Assembly: GCF_000218685.1 (NCBI RefSeq)
Contig: NW_006763293.1
Coordinates: 2,415,968-2,479,967, forward strand
Direction: 5' to 3'
Origin: Serpula lacrymans var. lacrymans S7.9
Taxonomy: Eukaryota > Basidiomycota > Agaricomycetes > Boletales > Serpulaceae
DNA: 64,000 bases
Shown here: one piece after another, positions 24,166 to 34,640 of the stretch
How the letters are laid out: every line of letters begins with the position of its first letter
Position numbering within the stretch: the stretch's first letter is position 1
The notes under the pieces: generated by a model
Told to the model about the DNA's origin: nothing
The model's input: the letters and a program-made list of their open reading frames with translations, nothing else
Database searches by the model: none
Position numbers and translations under genes: made by a program

Positions 24166-26193
24166 CTATCTATTATAGCCACCTCTATAGCGAGGACCCT
24201 GCTCCTGTTTGGGGTATTTTCTGTCTCGCACTCGTCTATCCTGCTCCCGATCACGATAGCTCCGGCTGGATCCATTGTCTTGGTCCCGAGAATGTTTGGC
24301 GGCGCCCCGTATGTGTATTGTATCAGGATTGGGATCGCGATATTCGTTTGACTTACGCCGCTGGCCCTTGCGACTGCTATTATCGGTCACTCCAAGGCGA
24401 GCCAATAAGCTCGGTGGTTTTTCGTTTCGGTCAGGAGGTGCCGGCATGAACTGGCGTCCGACGTCTTTCATCGAAGTACTGAACTTCAACCCGCCACTGC
24501 GAGGAGGAGGCTGCTCAACCGGCTTCCCGCGACCCCTCCCCATTCTGGATTTCCCAAACCAGTCATCTGGGTCTTCTTCGTCCTGTTCTCTGTACCTTTT
24601 TTCCAACCTCGCTCTGTCCTTCTTCTTTCCTTCTCTGCCTACATTGAGTGGGGCATCGATGCCCCAGTCTTCGTTCAAGGGAGGCTTGTCTGCCTCGGAT
24701 TGTAATTCCCGAGGCCCGCGGTGGGTACGTATCGGTTCCGCAGCTGGGTCAAAAAATGGCCCAGAGGTCGTGTTGTGAAGACTAAAGGCTGAGGATTCGA
24801 CGGGTATATCGTAGATGTGGGGAACCTCATCACAATCCTGCCAATGCGTGTGTTAGGCAATATCGCAAAGGCTTGAACCACATACTTACATCACCCAGAT
24901 GACCGCAATTTCCACAATTATAACACCATTCATCCGTGGCGATGTAACCCTCGCCTCCTTGGCCCAGAGCGAATCCTCGCTTTTCTGCCCGGGACTGGAT
25001 AATGAGCAGTCTCTCATCATCACTAACATAGTGGTATATGCGCCATAGTGTAGGGCATTCCTGTACAGTTCCGTGATATCTGTGAGTAACGAATGGAAGG
25101 GGCCACTGTAACTCGTACATTTGTTTTGTGATTTGTTGATCCACACCTGTCACAGTCATCGTGTTTATCGGTGGCTGCAGCTGCAGAATATCGGTTTGGA
25201 CAGGTCTAGCATATGATGTTGTTACCAGTGAGAAATACGTAAAATACAGCCAGGTTAGCACACACCCTATTTATGTGTCCCTTCATGCCGCATGTGAAGC
25301 AAGTTTTGCTAATAGGACAACTACGCGTAGAGTGTTCATCGCGAGCGCCACATGTCAGGCACTTTGAACACGGTATGAGTACAGGGTCTATCAGGCGTTC
25401 GAAAACAACAGAAAAAATGACTGACAATCATGACAGGGCACTCGAAAGCTTTATGGTCGCCTTCCGCTCCACAATTTTTACAGACAATTCTTGCAGGTTT
25501 CTTCTGTTTTGACTCCTCAGGTTCCTCCTCAAAGTAACGCACCAGTCCGGCAGCCTTAGTCCGGGATCAGATTGTGAAGTCGACAGAGAGCTTAATTAGA
25601 CACACTTTGCGATCGTCATAGTCTAGATATTCAATGTAATCTTCGTCATCTGAATCTGGAGTTGTGGGAGGGAGAATTTTGACGGGCAGAGCGCCATTTT
25701 CATCGGTTCCAAATACAGAGACATGCGGGGGTAACAGCAGCTTTTCCGCATCTGCGTCATCTTGACCACTGTTCATAGCAACGTCTGGTGTATCATGTTG
25801 GTTGCCTGCTGGTGCGTTGGACAGAGAGACGGGCGTGGGTTCGATGTCAATAAAGCAAAAGTCAGAATCAACCAAGTCGCCAGAGTGACGCCGGGCCCGG
25901 GGTTCTACGCCATTACTGCGACTTGGGGAAGCAGACCGGCGGCGGGAGGAAGGTTTGGATCGTGAATCACGAGTACTTTTAACACTCAAGGCTGGTGATT
26001 GATTTCTGGATGTTCGAGCTGAAACGTCCTCAGTTGACCCCTTGTCTCTGTGCTTCCTTCGCTGTCTCTTCTTTCGTTTTGTTGCTTGGTTGACAGCTGA
26101 TGAAGTATCCTCGCCACCTGAGATGATGATAATTGGCTCTGGTGGTGGGGGAGAAGACCTGGTGAGGTCGATGATTTCGCTGGAAGATGCCAT
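24166..26193 (-). CDS. Air1/Air2-type zinc-knuckle RNA-binding protein (TRAMP complex)
   Basis: RNA-binding subunit of the nuclear TRAMP polyadenylation complex that marks aberrant RNAs for exosome decay. The start at 26193 gives a Ser/Arg-rich basic N-terminus (MASSSEIIDLTRSSPPPPEP). Five CCHC knuckles follow: CKNCGAEGDHKAFEC, CLTCGARDEHSTRSC, CFTCGMKGHINRVC, a fourth C-D-R-C-G-S-T-N-H-K-T-N-E-C assembled across an intron at about 25070-25120, and CYNCGNCGHLGDDC, also completed by splicing. Between knuckles 4 and 5 is PTLWRIYHYV, the linker known from Air proteins to contact the poly(A) polymerase Trf4/5. The C-terminal 200 residues are Arg/Gly/Ser-rich and disordered, ending RYRGGYNR at 24166. 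Five knuckles plus PTLWR separate it from Gis2/CNBP proteins. Confidence 0.9.
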
Positions 26194-26583
26194 CGAAAAC
26201 TTGAACTAAACAACGCTAGTGCTACTCCTTCGCGAGAAAACAGGTTCAGCCACAAAGCAATATTGAGCGCTTATTCGAATTCTAAGCCACCCATTTGGAC
26301 GCTCGAATTGTTAATTCTGAAAATCATACTAGGCGCATTGCTATCAAGCGGGAAAATATTTTTGAAACACTGGTGATCACGATGACAAGGCTACAGAGTT
26401 GTTGAAACAGTAGAAAATGCGGTTGAATGCGAGAGAACAAATGAGAGCAGAGATACAGAGTGGTTGAAACAAGGAAATAATATGCGGTTGAATGCACGCT
26501 ATCAATAATAAAAGAAGATCAGCTTATGGATTATAATCGTATCTGGTTGTTGGGAGGAGGGTCAGCAATCTATCTAAAAAATA
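26194..26583. other. Intergenic region upstream of Air1/2 and downstream of Caf16
   Basis: A 390-bp AT-rich spacer holding the promoter of the Air-type gene and the 3' end of the Caf16-type gene, both on the minus strand. It contains an imperfect direct duplication, listed separately. No gene is seen. Confidence 0.5.
26393..26495. repeat. Imperfect direct duplication of about 40 bp
   Basis: Two copies begin 62 bp apart: 26393-26430 and 26455-26495. Both share ACAGAGT-GTTGAAACA, then A-rich spacing, then ATGCGGTTGAATGC. Three bases are inserted in the second copy. No target-site duplication is visible. Confidence 0.75.
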
Positions 26584-27717
26584 TCAGGCAAACAAATATG
26601 CGCACTTCTTGTAGAAGGTTTCCGAATCGGATGGTACGGTCTAAAAGCAAATTTAATAGACGGTTTCATGTATGACGGAGAAAACGAACCTGGTTCCTCC
26701 TTGCTCCTCTGGTCTTGCGACCTTGAGCCTCCAAGGCACGGCGATGTTCTCTATCTTCAGTGAGCCATTGCAATGCAACATGATAAAGAGAGAGCGGGTT
26801 GGATGGATCGTTGAGTCGGAGAGAGGATAGTGGAGTGGCTTCTGTGACAAAAGAACCGCCTCGCATGTGGGCAACGTGAGTTGGGAAAGAGTTTATGCCG
26901 TCAAAGATATGAGTTGCATCTTTGGAGCATGCGGTGTGAGATTAAGAAAGGCAAGCGGAAATGGATGGTATAGTCACATAAGATTGTCGCCCCACGAGTC
27001 TCACTGTCATGTTGAAGGAACTTCAATAAGTCATCTCGGACTAGTACGTCTAAATCTACGGTGACCTATCGACATATTAATGAGAGAAGATAAGAGAATA
27101 GTTTGTGAAGATTACCTCGTCTAATAAAAGCACGTCCCAGGGCGCCATGAGACCCATGCAAAGCTGTACTCGCCGCCTTTCACCGTCGGAAATGGCATGC
27201 ATATGCCAATCCAAGTCGACGTCTAGAATATCAAGGAGATGGTCTCTACGCTCTTTATGTCTATAACCCCCGACGGAATCTAGAAAATAAGAAACTACGA
27301 TATCGCTTCTAACTACGGGATTCATGGCCCTGGCGGACATGAATAGGTTAAGATTAAGGACAAACAGGAGTATGCCACGCATACCATTCTGTGCCCAGAA
27401 AGGTGACGCCTTCGGGAGAATCTCTGAAGACATCTCTGCCCTTGATTCGGATATCGGCAGCATTGACGAGACGTTTGCCTGCCAAGATCTGGAGGAGCGT
27501 AGATTTGCCCGCTGTGGTGAGAAGGGGTCAAAGTTAAAGCTATGTATATATTGAAATTGGGTGGACTGGCCTGGGCCGATTACACACCTCCATTTGCGCC
27601 TACTAGAATTGTGCGCGAGCCAGGGGGGAGATGAAGAGAGATGTTGGATAGGGCAGGAGGTGCATCTGGGTCTGAGCGATGGCGGTATGTAAGGTCAGAG
27701 ACTGCGATGGTGTGCAT
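26584..27717 (-). CDS. Caf16-type ABC ATPase (CCR4-NOT associated)
   Basis: Soluble single-cassette ABC ATPase without membrane segments, the Caf16 family reported with the CCR4-NOT complex; its biochemical job is unclear. ATG 27717 ([20 protein letters not shown]) is chosen because the ATPase fold starts there; an upstream in-frame ATG at 27861 adds unlikely sequence. Splicing across an intron at about 27500-27590 forms the Walker A motif [17 protein letters not shown]. The signature is [15 protein letters not shown] with Walker B WDVLLLDE, followed after an intron by [18 protein letters not shown], a stretch characteristic of Caf16. The switch His is in [14 protein letters not shown] last small exon encodes [18 protein letters not shown] and a stop at 26584. 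Six or so exons. Confidence 0.9.
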
Positions 27718-28028
27718 GGGTGAATGAGAGGGCGAGAGAGATAAGAAGGCGCAGTGATATTTAATTTTAATAGATCCCAGCTGATGAGCCGGAGTGGTCC
27801 ATGTGAGCCGCCCAAGCGCCTTTGATACTACACTCGTGCCTTGACCCAACCGTGGGAACACTCCCTCATCACCTGTTTCATATCGTCCCCTTCAAATCTT
27901 TCCAACCCCACCGTTCTCCTCGCCGTCGCCGTCCTCCTCCTCCTCCACGCGTCCTGTCTCCAGCGCGTCTTTCTATCTTGCTTTCCACACTCACATTCAT
28001 TTGATTTCTCTGTTTTCTTTTCTCGTCT
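27718..28028. promoter_or_regulatory. Divergent promoter region, Caf16 / Opy2-like
   Basis: A 311-bp spacer. From about 27885 to the Opy2-like start the plus strand is almost all pyrimidine, the pattern of a fungal transcription start and 5' leader zone. No TATA box is evident. Confidence 0.5.
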
Positions 28029-30104
28029 ATGCATCTGGACCTCGTCTCTAGACAGTCCTCTGGTTGCCTTCCCTGTAACGATCCCCCCCCTGGTTGCAAT
28101 TGTGCTGCAAACGAAAACTGCGTTCAGACCGCCAGGCAAGTCCCTTCTCCACATCCTCAACCATACTTCTTTAATACTCCATACAGGTCTTGTAACGCCT
28201 GTCCAACCACTCAATGCGTCCCTATAGCAGACTCCTCAACTGGGGGCCCATCGTCCGGTGTTAGCACAGGTGCTCTCGTAGGTGCTGTCATCGCTGCCTT
28301 GGTCGTCGTCGGTGGTGCCATCGCTATTTATATTTGGTATCGTCGTCGCTCTCGCGCCCGCAAAGCCGCTGCCGCTGCACGGGAGGCCGAACTCACTGCC
28401 CCAGCATCAGCGGAAGCAGTTCTCAACAGACCTGATCCTACCGAAAAACCTTCTCGTCCACCTACAGAGCTCAGCACAGTTAGGGTCTACTCCCCTTCCT
28501 CGAACTCCGTCATCGACCTCGATCCAGAGTCTCGCGGTCCTTCCGCTTCAGGAACGGCTCCTTTGGATTCTGCTGCTCGTCAAAGCCAATGCAATCCATT
28601 CGGTGACGACCAGTCAATCCAAACCACGTCGACTGGCACACAGAGCACCAACGTCATTCCCATCGCCTTCGTACCTCCCGGGTCCGTTGCTTCGCGCTCT
28701 CCCAGCGCTGGATCAGTACCTTCTCAACCAGGACCAGTGCGTCCAAATCGTGCTCCTGACTTGACCCTCAATTATGATCAGGTCAACGTGTCCGCTGATT
28801 CTATGAGAAGAAACTCTCCATCATACCCCCGCTCTACCATCTCAGGCATCTCAGGCGTTTCGTCAAGGAATTCTTACATGTCCGGTGCAAGCTACTCTAG
28901 CGATTTCTTGAACGAAGCACCCATGATTGTCACTCAGAACCAGGGTGCAGTCAGGCAGGTACTTGGTGTAGTCAAGGCAGAAATGATCCATACCTCTGGT
29001 TCCTCTTCGGGTTCAAGCCCGTCCAGTCCCATGTCGATGGATAGCCTTAAACCCCCCTCTGTAGCCTCCCGCCCATCCATTCGCTCTCCATTGGCGGCAA
29101 CGTCCTTTGGTCCTGCTGATGTAGTAAACGAAACAGAGGAGGAGCATATGCATTCAGTAGACGGTGACCCCTTTTCTGATGATCAATCCTCAAGAGACAT
29201 CAGGAGACTCTCGCCATCACCTTCTGCAGCGACTTTCGGTAATAGAGATTCAGACTGGATTGCTGAAGGCCCAGCTCGCCCATGGGCCAATAAGGACGAT
29301 TCAAGCCGCCCTTCGAGCATTAGTACTCAAGCAGGATCTATTGTAGATATCGGGAGCGCTACGCGTGTCAATGTAGGCCTTCTCAGCAGCCAGTCTTCAC
29401 AGAAATCGCCTTACAGGACCACCATGGGGAGATTGGTATCTCCAACGAGCACCCTTGAACCTCAGACTCTAGAGGAACAACAACAGCGCGCTTTAGCTCA
29501 CGCTCAAGCCCAGGCACGCGCGCAGAGCTTCAGCAAAGCCAATAAGAGAATATCGGGCTCTTCTGCCATTTCTGCTGCGTCGACGCATGCTGATTCTATA
29601 CTTGAATCATTCCCTTTCGTTCCTCCGTCGCCAATTTCTTCTAGACCTATTCGTTCTCCGCCTCGCTCCCCGCTGCACCAGCAGTTCTCAAATGTCCCAT
29701 CCTCCTCGAAGGAAACTACCGAAACCACTTCGGAGCCTCCGAAATCACCCATTGCCCCTGCCGCTGCCATTCCTCGCCCTCCTCCTCCGCCTTCTCCTTT
29801 AGACCCTCCTAATCGCCGTGTGCTTGGTCTTTCCACTGTATCTCAGTCATCCACTGCCTCATCAGGACTGGGTTCTTTCCCTTTCCAGATTGATTCAGGT
29901 AACACCGAGGGTAGCAGTAGCGCACCGCCATCTGCATTCCCGCCATCTACTTACCAAGGGCGTCAGCGAGCGAGTTTGGACACTCTTGCACTGATGAGTG
30001 ACCTGTCGACTTATCCTCTTGGCTTCGATCGGGACATGACAGATAGCTTCACGGAATTCGCCAAGAGCTCAGCTTATGTTTCTCCAAGTGACCGACCTCT
30101 TTGA
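28029..30104 (+). CDS. Opy2-like membrane anchor protein
   Basis: Single-pass plasma-membrane protein. In yeast Opy2 recruits Ste50-Ste11 to the membrane in the osmotic-stress HOG pathway. The N-terminus is a short extracellular cysteine-rich module: GCLPCNDPPPGCNC, ENCVQTAR joined by a GC-AG intron to SCNACPTTQC. This matches the Opy2 pattern of paired CxxC around a VxTxRSC core. The single membrane helix is ALVGAVIAALVVVGGAIAIY followed by the basic stop-transfer WYRRRSRARKAAA. The remaining 560 or so residues are Ser/Pro/Thr-rich and disordered, with FVPPGS, many SP sites and a poly-Pro stretch near 29770-29810, ending SPSDRPL at 30104. No signal peptide is obvious, fitting a type III membrane protein. 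The role in HOG signalling is inferred; the tail shows no motif I can assign to Ste50 binding. Confidence 0.78.
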   Translation: MHLDLVSRQSSGCLPCNDPPPGCNCAANENCVQTARQVPSPHPQPYFFNTPYRSCNACPTTQCVPIADSSTGGPSSGVSTGALVGAVIAALVVVGGAIAIYIWYRRRSRARKAAAAAREAELTAPASAEAVLNRPDPTEKPSRPPTELSTVRVYSPSSNSVIDLDPESRGPSASGTAPLDSAARQSQCNPFGDDQSIQTTSTGTQSTNVIPIAFVPPGSVASRSPSAGSVPSQPGPVRPNRAPDLTLNYDQVNVSADSMRRNSPSYPRSTISGISGVSSRNSYMSGASYSSDFLNEAPMIVTQNQGAVRQVLGVVKAEMIHTSGSSSGSSPSSPMSMDSLKPPSVASRPSIRSPLAATSFGPADVVNETEEEHMHSVDGDPFSDDQSSRDIRRLSPSPSAATFGNRDSDWIAEGPARPWANKDDSSRPSSISTQAGSIVDIGSATRVNVGLLSSQSSQKSPYRTTMGRLVSPTSTLEPQTLEEQQQRALAHAQAQARAQSFSKANKRISGSSAISAASTHADSILESFPFVPPSPISSRPIRSPPRSPLHQQFSNVPSSSKETTETTSEPPKSPIAPAAAIPRPPPPPSPLDPPNRRVLGLSTVSQSSTASSGLGSFPFQIDSGNTEGSSSAPPSAFPPSTYQGRQRASLDTLALMSDLSTYPLGFDRDMTDSFTEFAKSSAYVSPSDRPL
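28136..28186 (+). other. In-frame 51-nt GC-AG intron in the Opy2-like gene
   Basis: Donor AG|GCAAGT at 28134-28141 and acceptor ATACAG at 28186. Removing it joins CVQTAR to SCNACPTTQC, the conserved Opy2 spacing; keeping it inserts 17 residues without a stop. A GT donor one codon later (CAA|GTCCCT) is weaker. Confidence 0.7.
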
Positions 30105-30712
30105 ACGACTGTTTCTATTGCGCTATACAGCCCTCTTGTTCAGCTGGTCTGAGGGTGGGATGTTTGTACCAAGAGAGTAAGATATTGTATTTCGGAAGCC
30201 AACTTTCTTGCGTCATCTATATACCGTTTGCCGGAACAGTTCTCCATTACAAGTTCGTTTCCTTATATTTTTTTTTGCCTCCTTATTCTTTAAAAGGTCC
30301 CCCGAAACTCGTGTTCCGTTTCACTAGTATGCACACCGCACCGCACCAGTACTGTTATACTATTTTCTTATCTTGTTCTTTTTCTTACTTTTGGGGTAGG
30401 AGGCGTTCTTCGTGTTATTACTGATAATTTATTTGTTTTTTCGAGCCATTGCTCGGGTCATTCTATATCACAGCCTTCTTGACTTGGATACACGATCATC
30501 ATGAACTTTGAATTTGAGTTGACTATGACCAGAAGTATAGTAACTACCGTGACGCGTGATCCGTGACGGTTATACCCAAATTTGTGTTACTTAGCATCTG
30601 CGTGCTCTATATGGGACCTGTTCTTCTACACTGGCACATGCATGCAACTCATTTATAGTAGACTTTCGATTCCTTCAAATCTAAATACCAAAACACCTCC
30701 CATCGAAACACC
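30105..30712. other. Intergenic region between Opy2-like and E2 genes
   Basis: A 608-bp spacer between tandem plus-strand genes: the 3' end of the Opy2-like gene, then the promoter of the E2. It has T-rich runs after the stop and an ACGCGT element at 30552-30557 within GTGACGCGTGATCCGTGAC. The open frame at 30101-30424 has no recognisable feature and overlaps the 3' UTR. Confidence 0.45.
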
Positions 30713-33700
30713 ATGGAGAGAGAAATTGAACAATTAGTGGAGATGGTAAGGCTGTCACGGTTTGGTCAGAGTCACTCGATGCGATGATTATCCTCGATAA
30801 TAGGGTGCTACGGTGCCACAAGCAAGGGCAGCCTTGAGGCGTTACAAAGATGTCATGCGGGCTGCAGAACACATCTTTGAAGGCCAGTTTGATGATGTGA
30901 CAGACGACGTTGAGGATGGTCGAATGGAGTCTGCGCAGTCCGCCGAACCACCCACCACCGCCCCTCGCCTCGTTGTGAGCAGCATGTTTCATGTATCTTT
31001 TGTCGCCCACGTAACCCATCGCTCATTGAGTACAGACACCCGAAGAAGATGATGTCTCGATGGAAGATCACGAAGATGATGATGGTGTGTTCTATATTGA
31101 GAATACGCAGACGTTTTGTCGACCTGTCTTTCTTTCTCGTCAGTCGATGATTATGTGGACTACGATTCCGACTACGAGGGAAAGTCTCGTCCTGCAGTCG
31201 AGGTGGACCCTTACTCCGGTGAGAGACTTGACGTCCTTTGTTCGACTTTGTGAATGACAGTATACAGGCATATTTTTTTCAAAGGATCGTCGAGAAGAAG
31301 TCATAGAAGTGGAAGAAGAGCCTGAGACGACATTTTTACCTGAGGTAACTGAGCAAGTCAAGCTCATGACTCAAGGCCAGTGGATGAAAGGCTGCCCCGA
31401 GGGTGGTGAACAAAGTTTCTTGTTCAGCCTTTATTCCCAGCTCAGTGATGGCGTATGTTGCTGTACACAGCAATGTGGGTACACGATCAAGCGAAAGAAA
31501 GGCGATTTTTTCGCCCTCTTCGTGAGTCGAATTTGTTCTTGTCAAATTCACTAACAGGTTGATGACAGCCGCCAGTCGGACTTTCCTACGTATATAGGAC
31601 AGTTACGCAGTACTGTCAGACGGACTTGTCCTACATGTCAAACTGTGTTTTGTTATGCATGCGGCGAATCTGTCGATTCGGATAAAAACCAACGCCAATC
31701 TGTCACCTCTGACGACGACGGTTTATTCCACTGTTCCAATCTTCAAGGTGTCATATTAGGCGTTGGGTTACTCATGCTCGAAACCATGTTTGCCGAGCAA
31801 AGACAGGAAGCGTCGGCAGAGCAGGACCAAGGAGCATTGAAATCGAGGACGAACAAGCGACGAAGGGTAGATTCTCATTCGGCGACCCCCAGTGGCGATG
31901 ACGATGACGACGACGAGCCATACTTCCTTGCTACTCCTCATGGCAAAAAGCCGAAAGGTGGTACTGGATATGCTGGAGACCAAAGAGAAGATGTGAGTGT
32001 TGTCTACTTAAACATACCTCGCGATGCTATTCGGCTCGTGTGTGTGGCAGGTTTCCGGCCAACTTGAAGCGCTGGCACTTCAACGTACCAAAGACGAGAA
32101 GATAGGCGTGCTTCTTTCTGAAATTCGGGTGTATCTTCCATCGTTGCGTAGACCAGGAGGGGCGCGTACGAGTGACTACATGGTCCATCCCACTGCTTTG
32201 GCACATCTGCGAAGGCGATTCAATTGCCTTTGCACATCTCTCCTGAGGAATGATTCTCTCTCAGATATGTCAGATCGATCTGTACTCTATTTTGAGTTGT
32301 TTGAATGGTTGGAAGTGAGTCCCTGCCAATGTCTGTTTTTATGATCTTCACTGAGCCTACTCTTCAAGACGATATCTAATCATGAAGCCTTGGCGAGTAT
32401 GATGGCTATGCCGATCATGGTGGCTTCGTCCGTGAAGTCTATCACCGCCAAGAAGACGGAGAAAGGACGGTCTCCTGTGCGTGAACGTACTATTGTCTAT
32501 GAGGGGAGTTCCGGTCCTCGGGAATTACTCGAAGCTATTGTTATACAAGCTCAGGCGGCAATCAAGGGACTGGAAGGAGCGAAACCTAACGAGCCAACTG
32601 CTCACGAGATGACGGAGGAGGAGAAACGAATGACCAGTGATATGAAGGGCAAGACAAAGGAATCGACGCCTATCATGTCCGAAGAGAATCAAAAGCTGCT
32701 CACATTCTGTCATCGAATCCTTGCAACTGCCTTGGCCATTGATCGCTCCTTGCGCGAAACTAAAGGAGATGCGTTTGTTGATCGCCTGCATACTTCTTTG
32801 CCGAAGATTGTACATTCGTCGATTCTCGACGATGTATTTGTTGATGTGAACGACACGGAGGAATTCGTCAAGGCTACCTATGTCAATTGGGCTACCAAAG
32901 TTAGATTCGAGTACTGCGATCTTACGGTCCCAAAACAAGATGTCAACAACAACAACGATGAAAAGCATGATGACGTTCCACATTACAAATTCTACTACAA
33001 CAACGAAGCACGTATGTTGGCAAGTTCTGACATCCCTAAGCGTTCATTGGCGATTGCAAAAGAGGTATGTTGGTTGTCCTCCAAGCTCTAATTTCTATTC
33101 ATGTCATTATCTCACAGCTTGCTGTCCTGACAACTAACCTTCCTGTTGCTTGGGATTCTTCTATATTCTTAAGAGTGGATGAGACACGTGTAGACGTTAT
33201 CAAAGCCCTGATAACTGGACCAGAAGGGACTCCGTGAGTAACACAGTCAGTTGATTCTGAATGATGGTATTCTTACTTTTGGCTAGCTATTATAATGGCT
33301 GGTAAGCTTCCCTCGTTTTAGCAGTAGTTGATAGTAGTGAGAAGACTTTTACAGTTATCTGTTTGACATCTTCCTCGGACCGAATTACAACCAATCACCA
33401 CCCAATGTAAAGTATATGACTGTAAGTCTAATATATTTCTCGCTACTTATGTTATTGACGTGTGGATATCTAGACAAATGGTGGGAAGTTCCGTTTCAAT
33501 CCCAACCTCTACGCAGTCTGTGTTATATCATATTCTGACTTTCTACTGTTTGCTAACAAATTGGTGTGTAGGATGGTAAGGTTTGTCTCTCGCTTCTTGG
33601 AACATGGACGGGCCCTGGTTGGATATCTGGAAAATCGACTTTGCTGCAAGTAAGTTGACTTCTTCGATGAGACGATTAACAAATTGACAATTATATGTAA

Positions 33701-34199
33701 CAGGTACTCATTTCGATCCAGTCAATGATATTATGCGAGGAGCCATACCTGAATGAGCCTGGATGGGCCATGAATGGAGGCTCACCCCAATCTCTAGCAT
33801 GTGAGATCCGATATTTACGAGTCCTGCTTTGCGGAGCTAACGTCAAATAGATTCTGCGAATGTGCGGCGCATGGTTGTGAGGACTGCGGTGAGAACGATA
33901 ATATGTTTTTCACAGTATTATTAATGCAATTATCATAGATGCTTGGGAACCTCAAGAATCCTCCAGAGCCTTTTGGGGATGTTATCCGCACACATTTCAG
34001 ATTGAAAGCTCGATCGATAATCACTCAACTAGACGACTGGCTATCTCGAGATGATGGTAGAGGTACGGTCAATGATGGCGCATATAATGCGAAAGCCGAA
34101 GCAGGGACCAGTACGAATGGATTCAAGAAGGACGTAGAGGAGCTTCAACTACTGTTGAATCAAATTCAAGAAAACAAGTCAAATGGCGAGAAATCCTGA
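30713..34199 (+). CDS. Large UBA-UBC ubiquitin-conjugating enzyme (BIRC6/UBE2O class)
   Basis: E2 or E2/E3-hybrid type enzyme. ATG 30713 starts MEREIEQLVEM, spliced to GATVPQARAALRRYKDVMRA, a UBA domain that could bind ubiquitin. An acidic linker and a region with paired cysteines follow (GVCCCTQQCGYTIKRKKGDF, then RRTCPTCQTVFCYACGES), the latter resembling a zinc-binding RING/IBR-like turn. The middle shows helical segments (NQKLLTFCHRILATALAIDR). The UBC domain is C-terminal: VDVIKALITGPEGTPYYNGC, YLFDIFLGPNYNQSPP, FRFNPNLYADGKVCLSLLGT with the catalytic Cys, GWISGKSTLLQVLISIQSMI and NEPGWAM. The NPNLY-DGKVCLSLL-TW form with a long insertion and NEPG is that of BIRC6 and UBE2O rather than the small E2s. 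It ends NGEKS at 34199. About 15 exons, including a 15-nt one at 33287-33301. The substrate is unknown. Confidence 0.88.
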
Positions 34200-34640
34200 A
34201 ACCGCAGCAACCGTGTGCCATCCAACTGTGGACATAAAGCGGGGCCAGTGATGTCGACTTTTCTTCCTTCATGTTGTCGGCTAGCCCATGTATCAAAGCA
34301 TGCCAGCCTAAATATTTCAGAGCTGGGCAATCGTGATCTGTATATCCTGTAGATACTGCCTCCAGACCTCTGCGCATAGTAGCAGCTGACGGTCGATATT
34401 GTACTATAACTTACTGTCTGTTACTGTACTGGGTTCGCAAATGAATAAATTAAGTACCACCAATTGAATGTTTTGCGTGAGAGTCATGTGATTTTCCCTA
34501 CATTCAATTTCTTCAAGGCTTCCATAGTCGGAATGTGCGGTACCCGGCATTACATCCTCGCAGAAACTTGAAAATCACATTTTCACGATAAAGTTCTGAC
34601 CAGCCATACCTTCAAACCCCATCACCATATTATTGCTATC
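34200..34640. promoter_or_regulatory. Promoter region of the peroxisomal-type carrier
   Basis: A 441-bp spacer between tandem plus-strand genes. A CCAAT box is at 34460-34464, about 180 bp before the carrier start. No gene is seen; an antisense frame at 34123-34377 overlaps the E2's last exon and looks like chance. Confidence 0.4.

Noticed and set aside
28282..28764. Second plus-strand frame of 160 codons inside the Opy2-like gene
   Set aside because: A Ser/Pro/Leu-rich out-of-frame reading of a repetitive disordered tail; no independent start context or motif.
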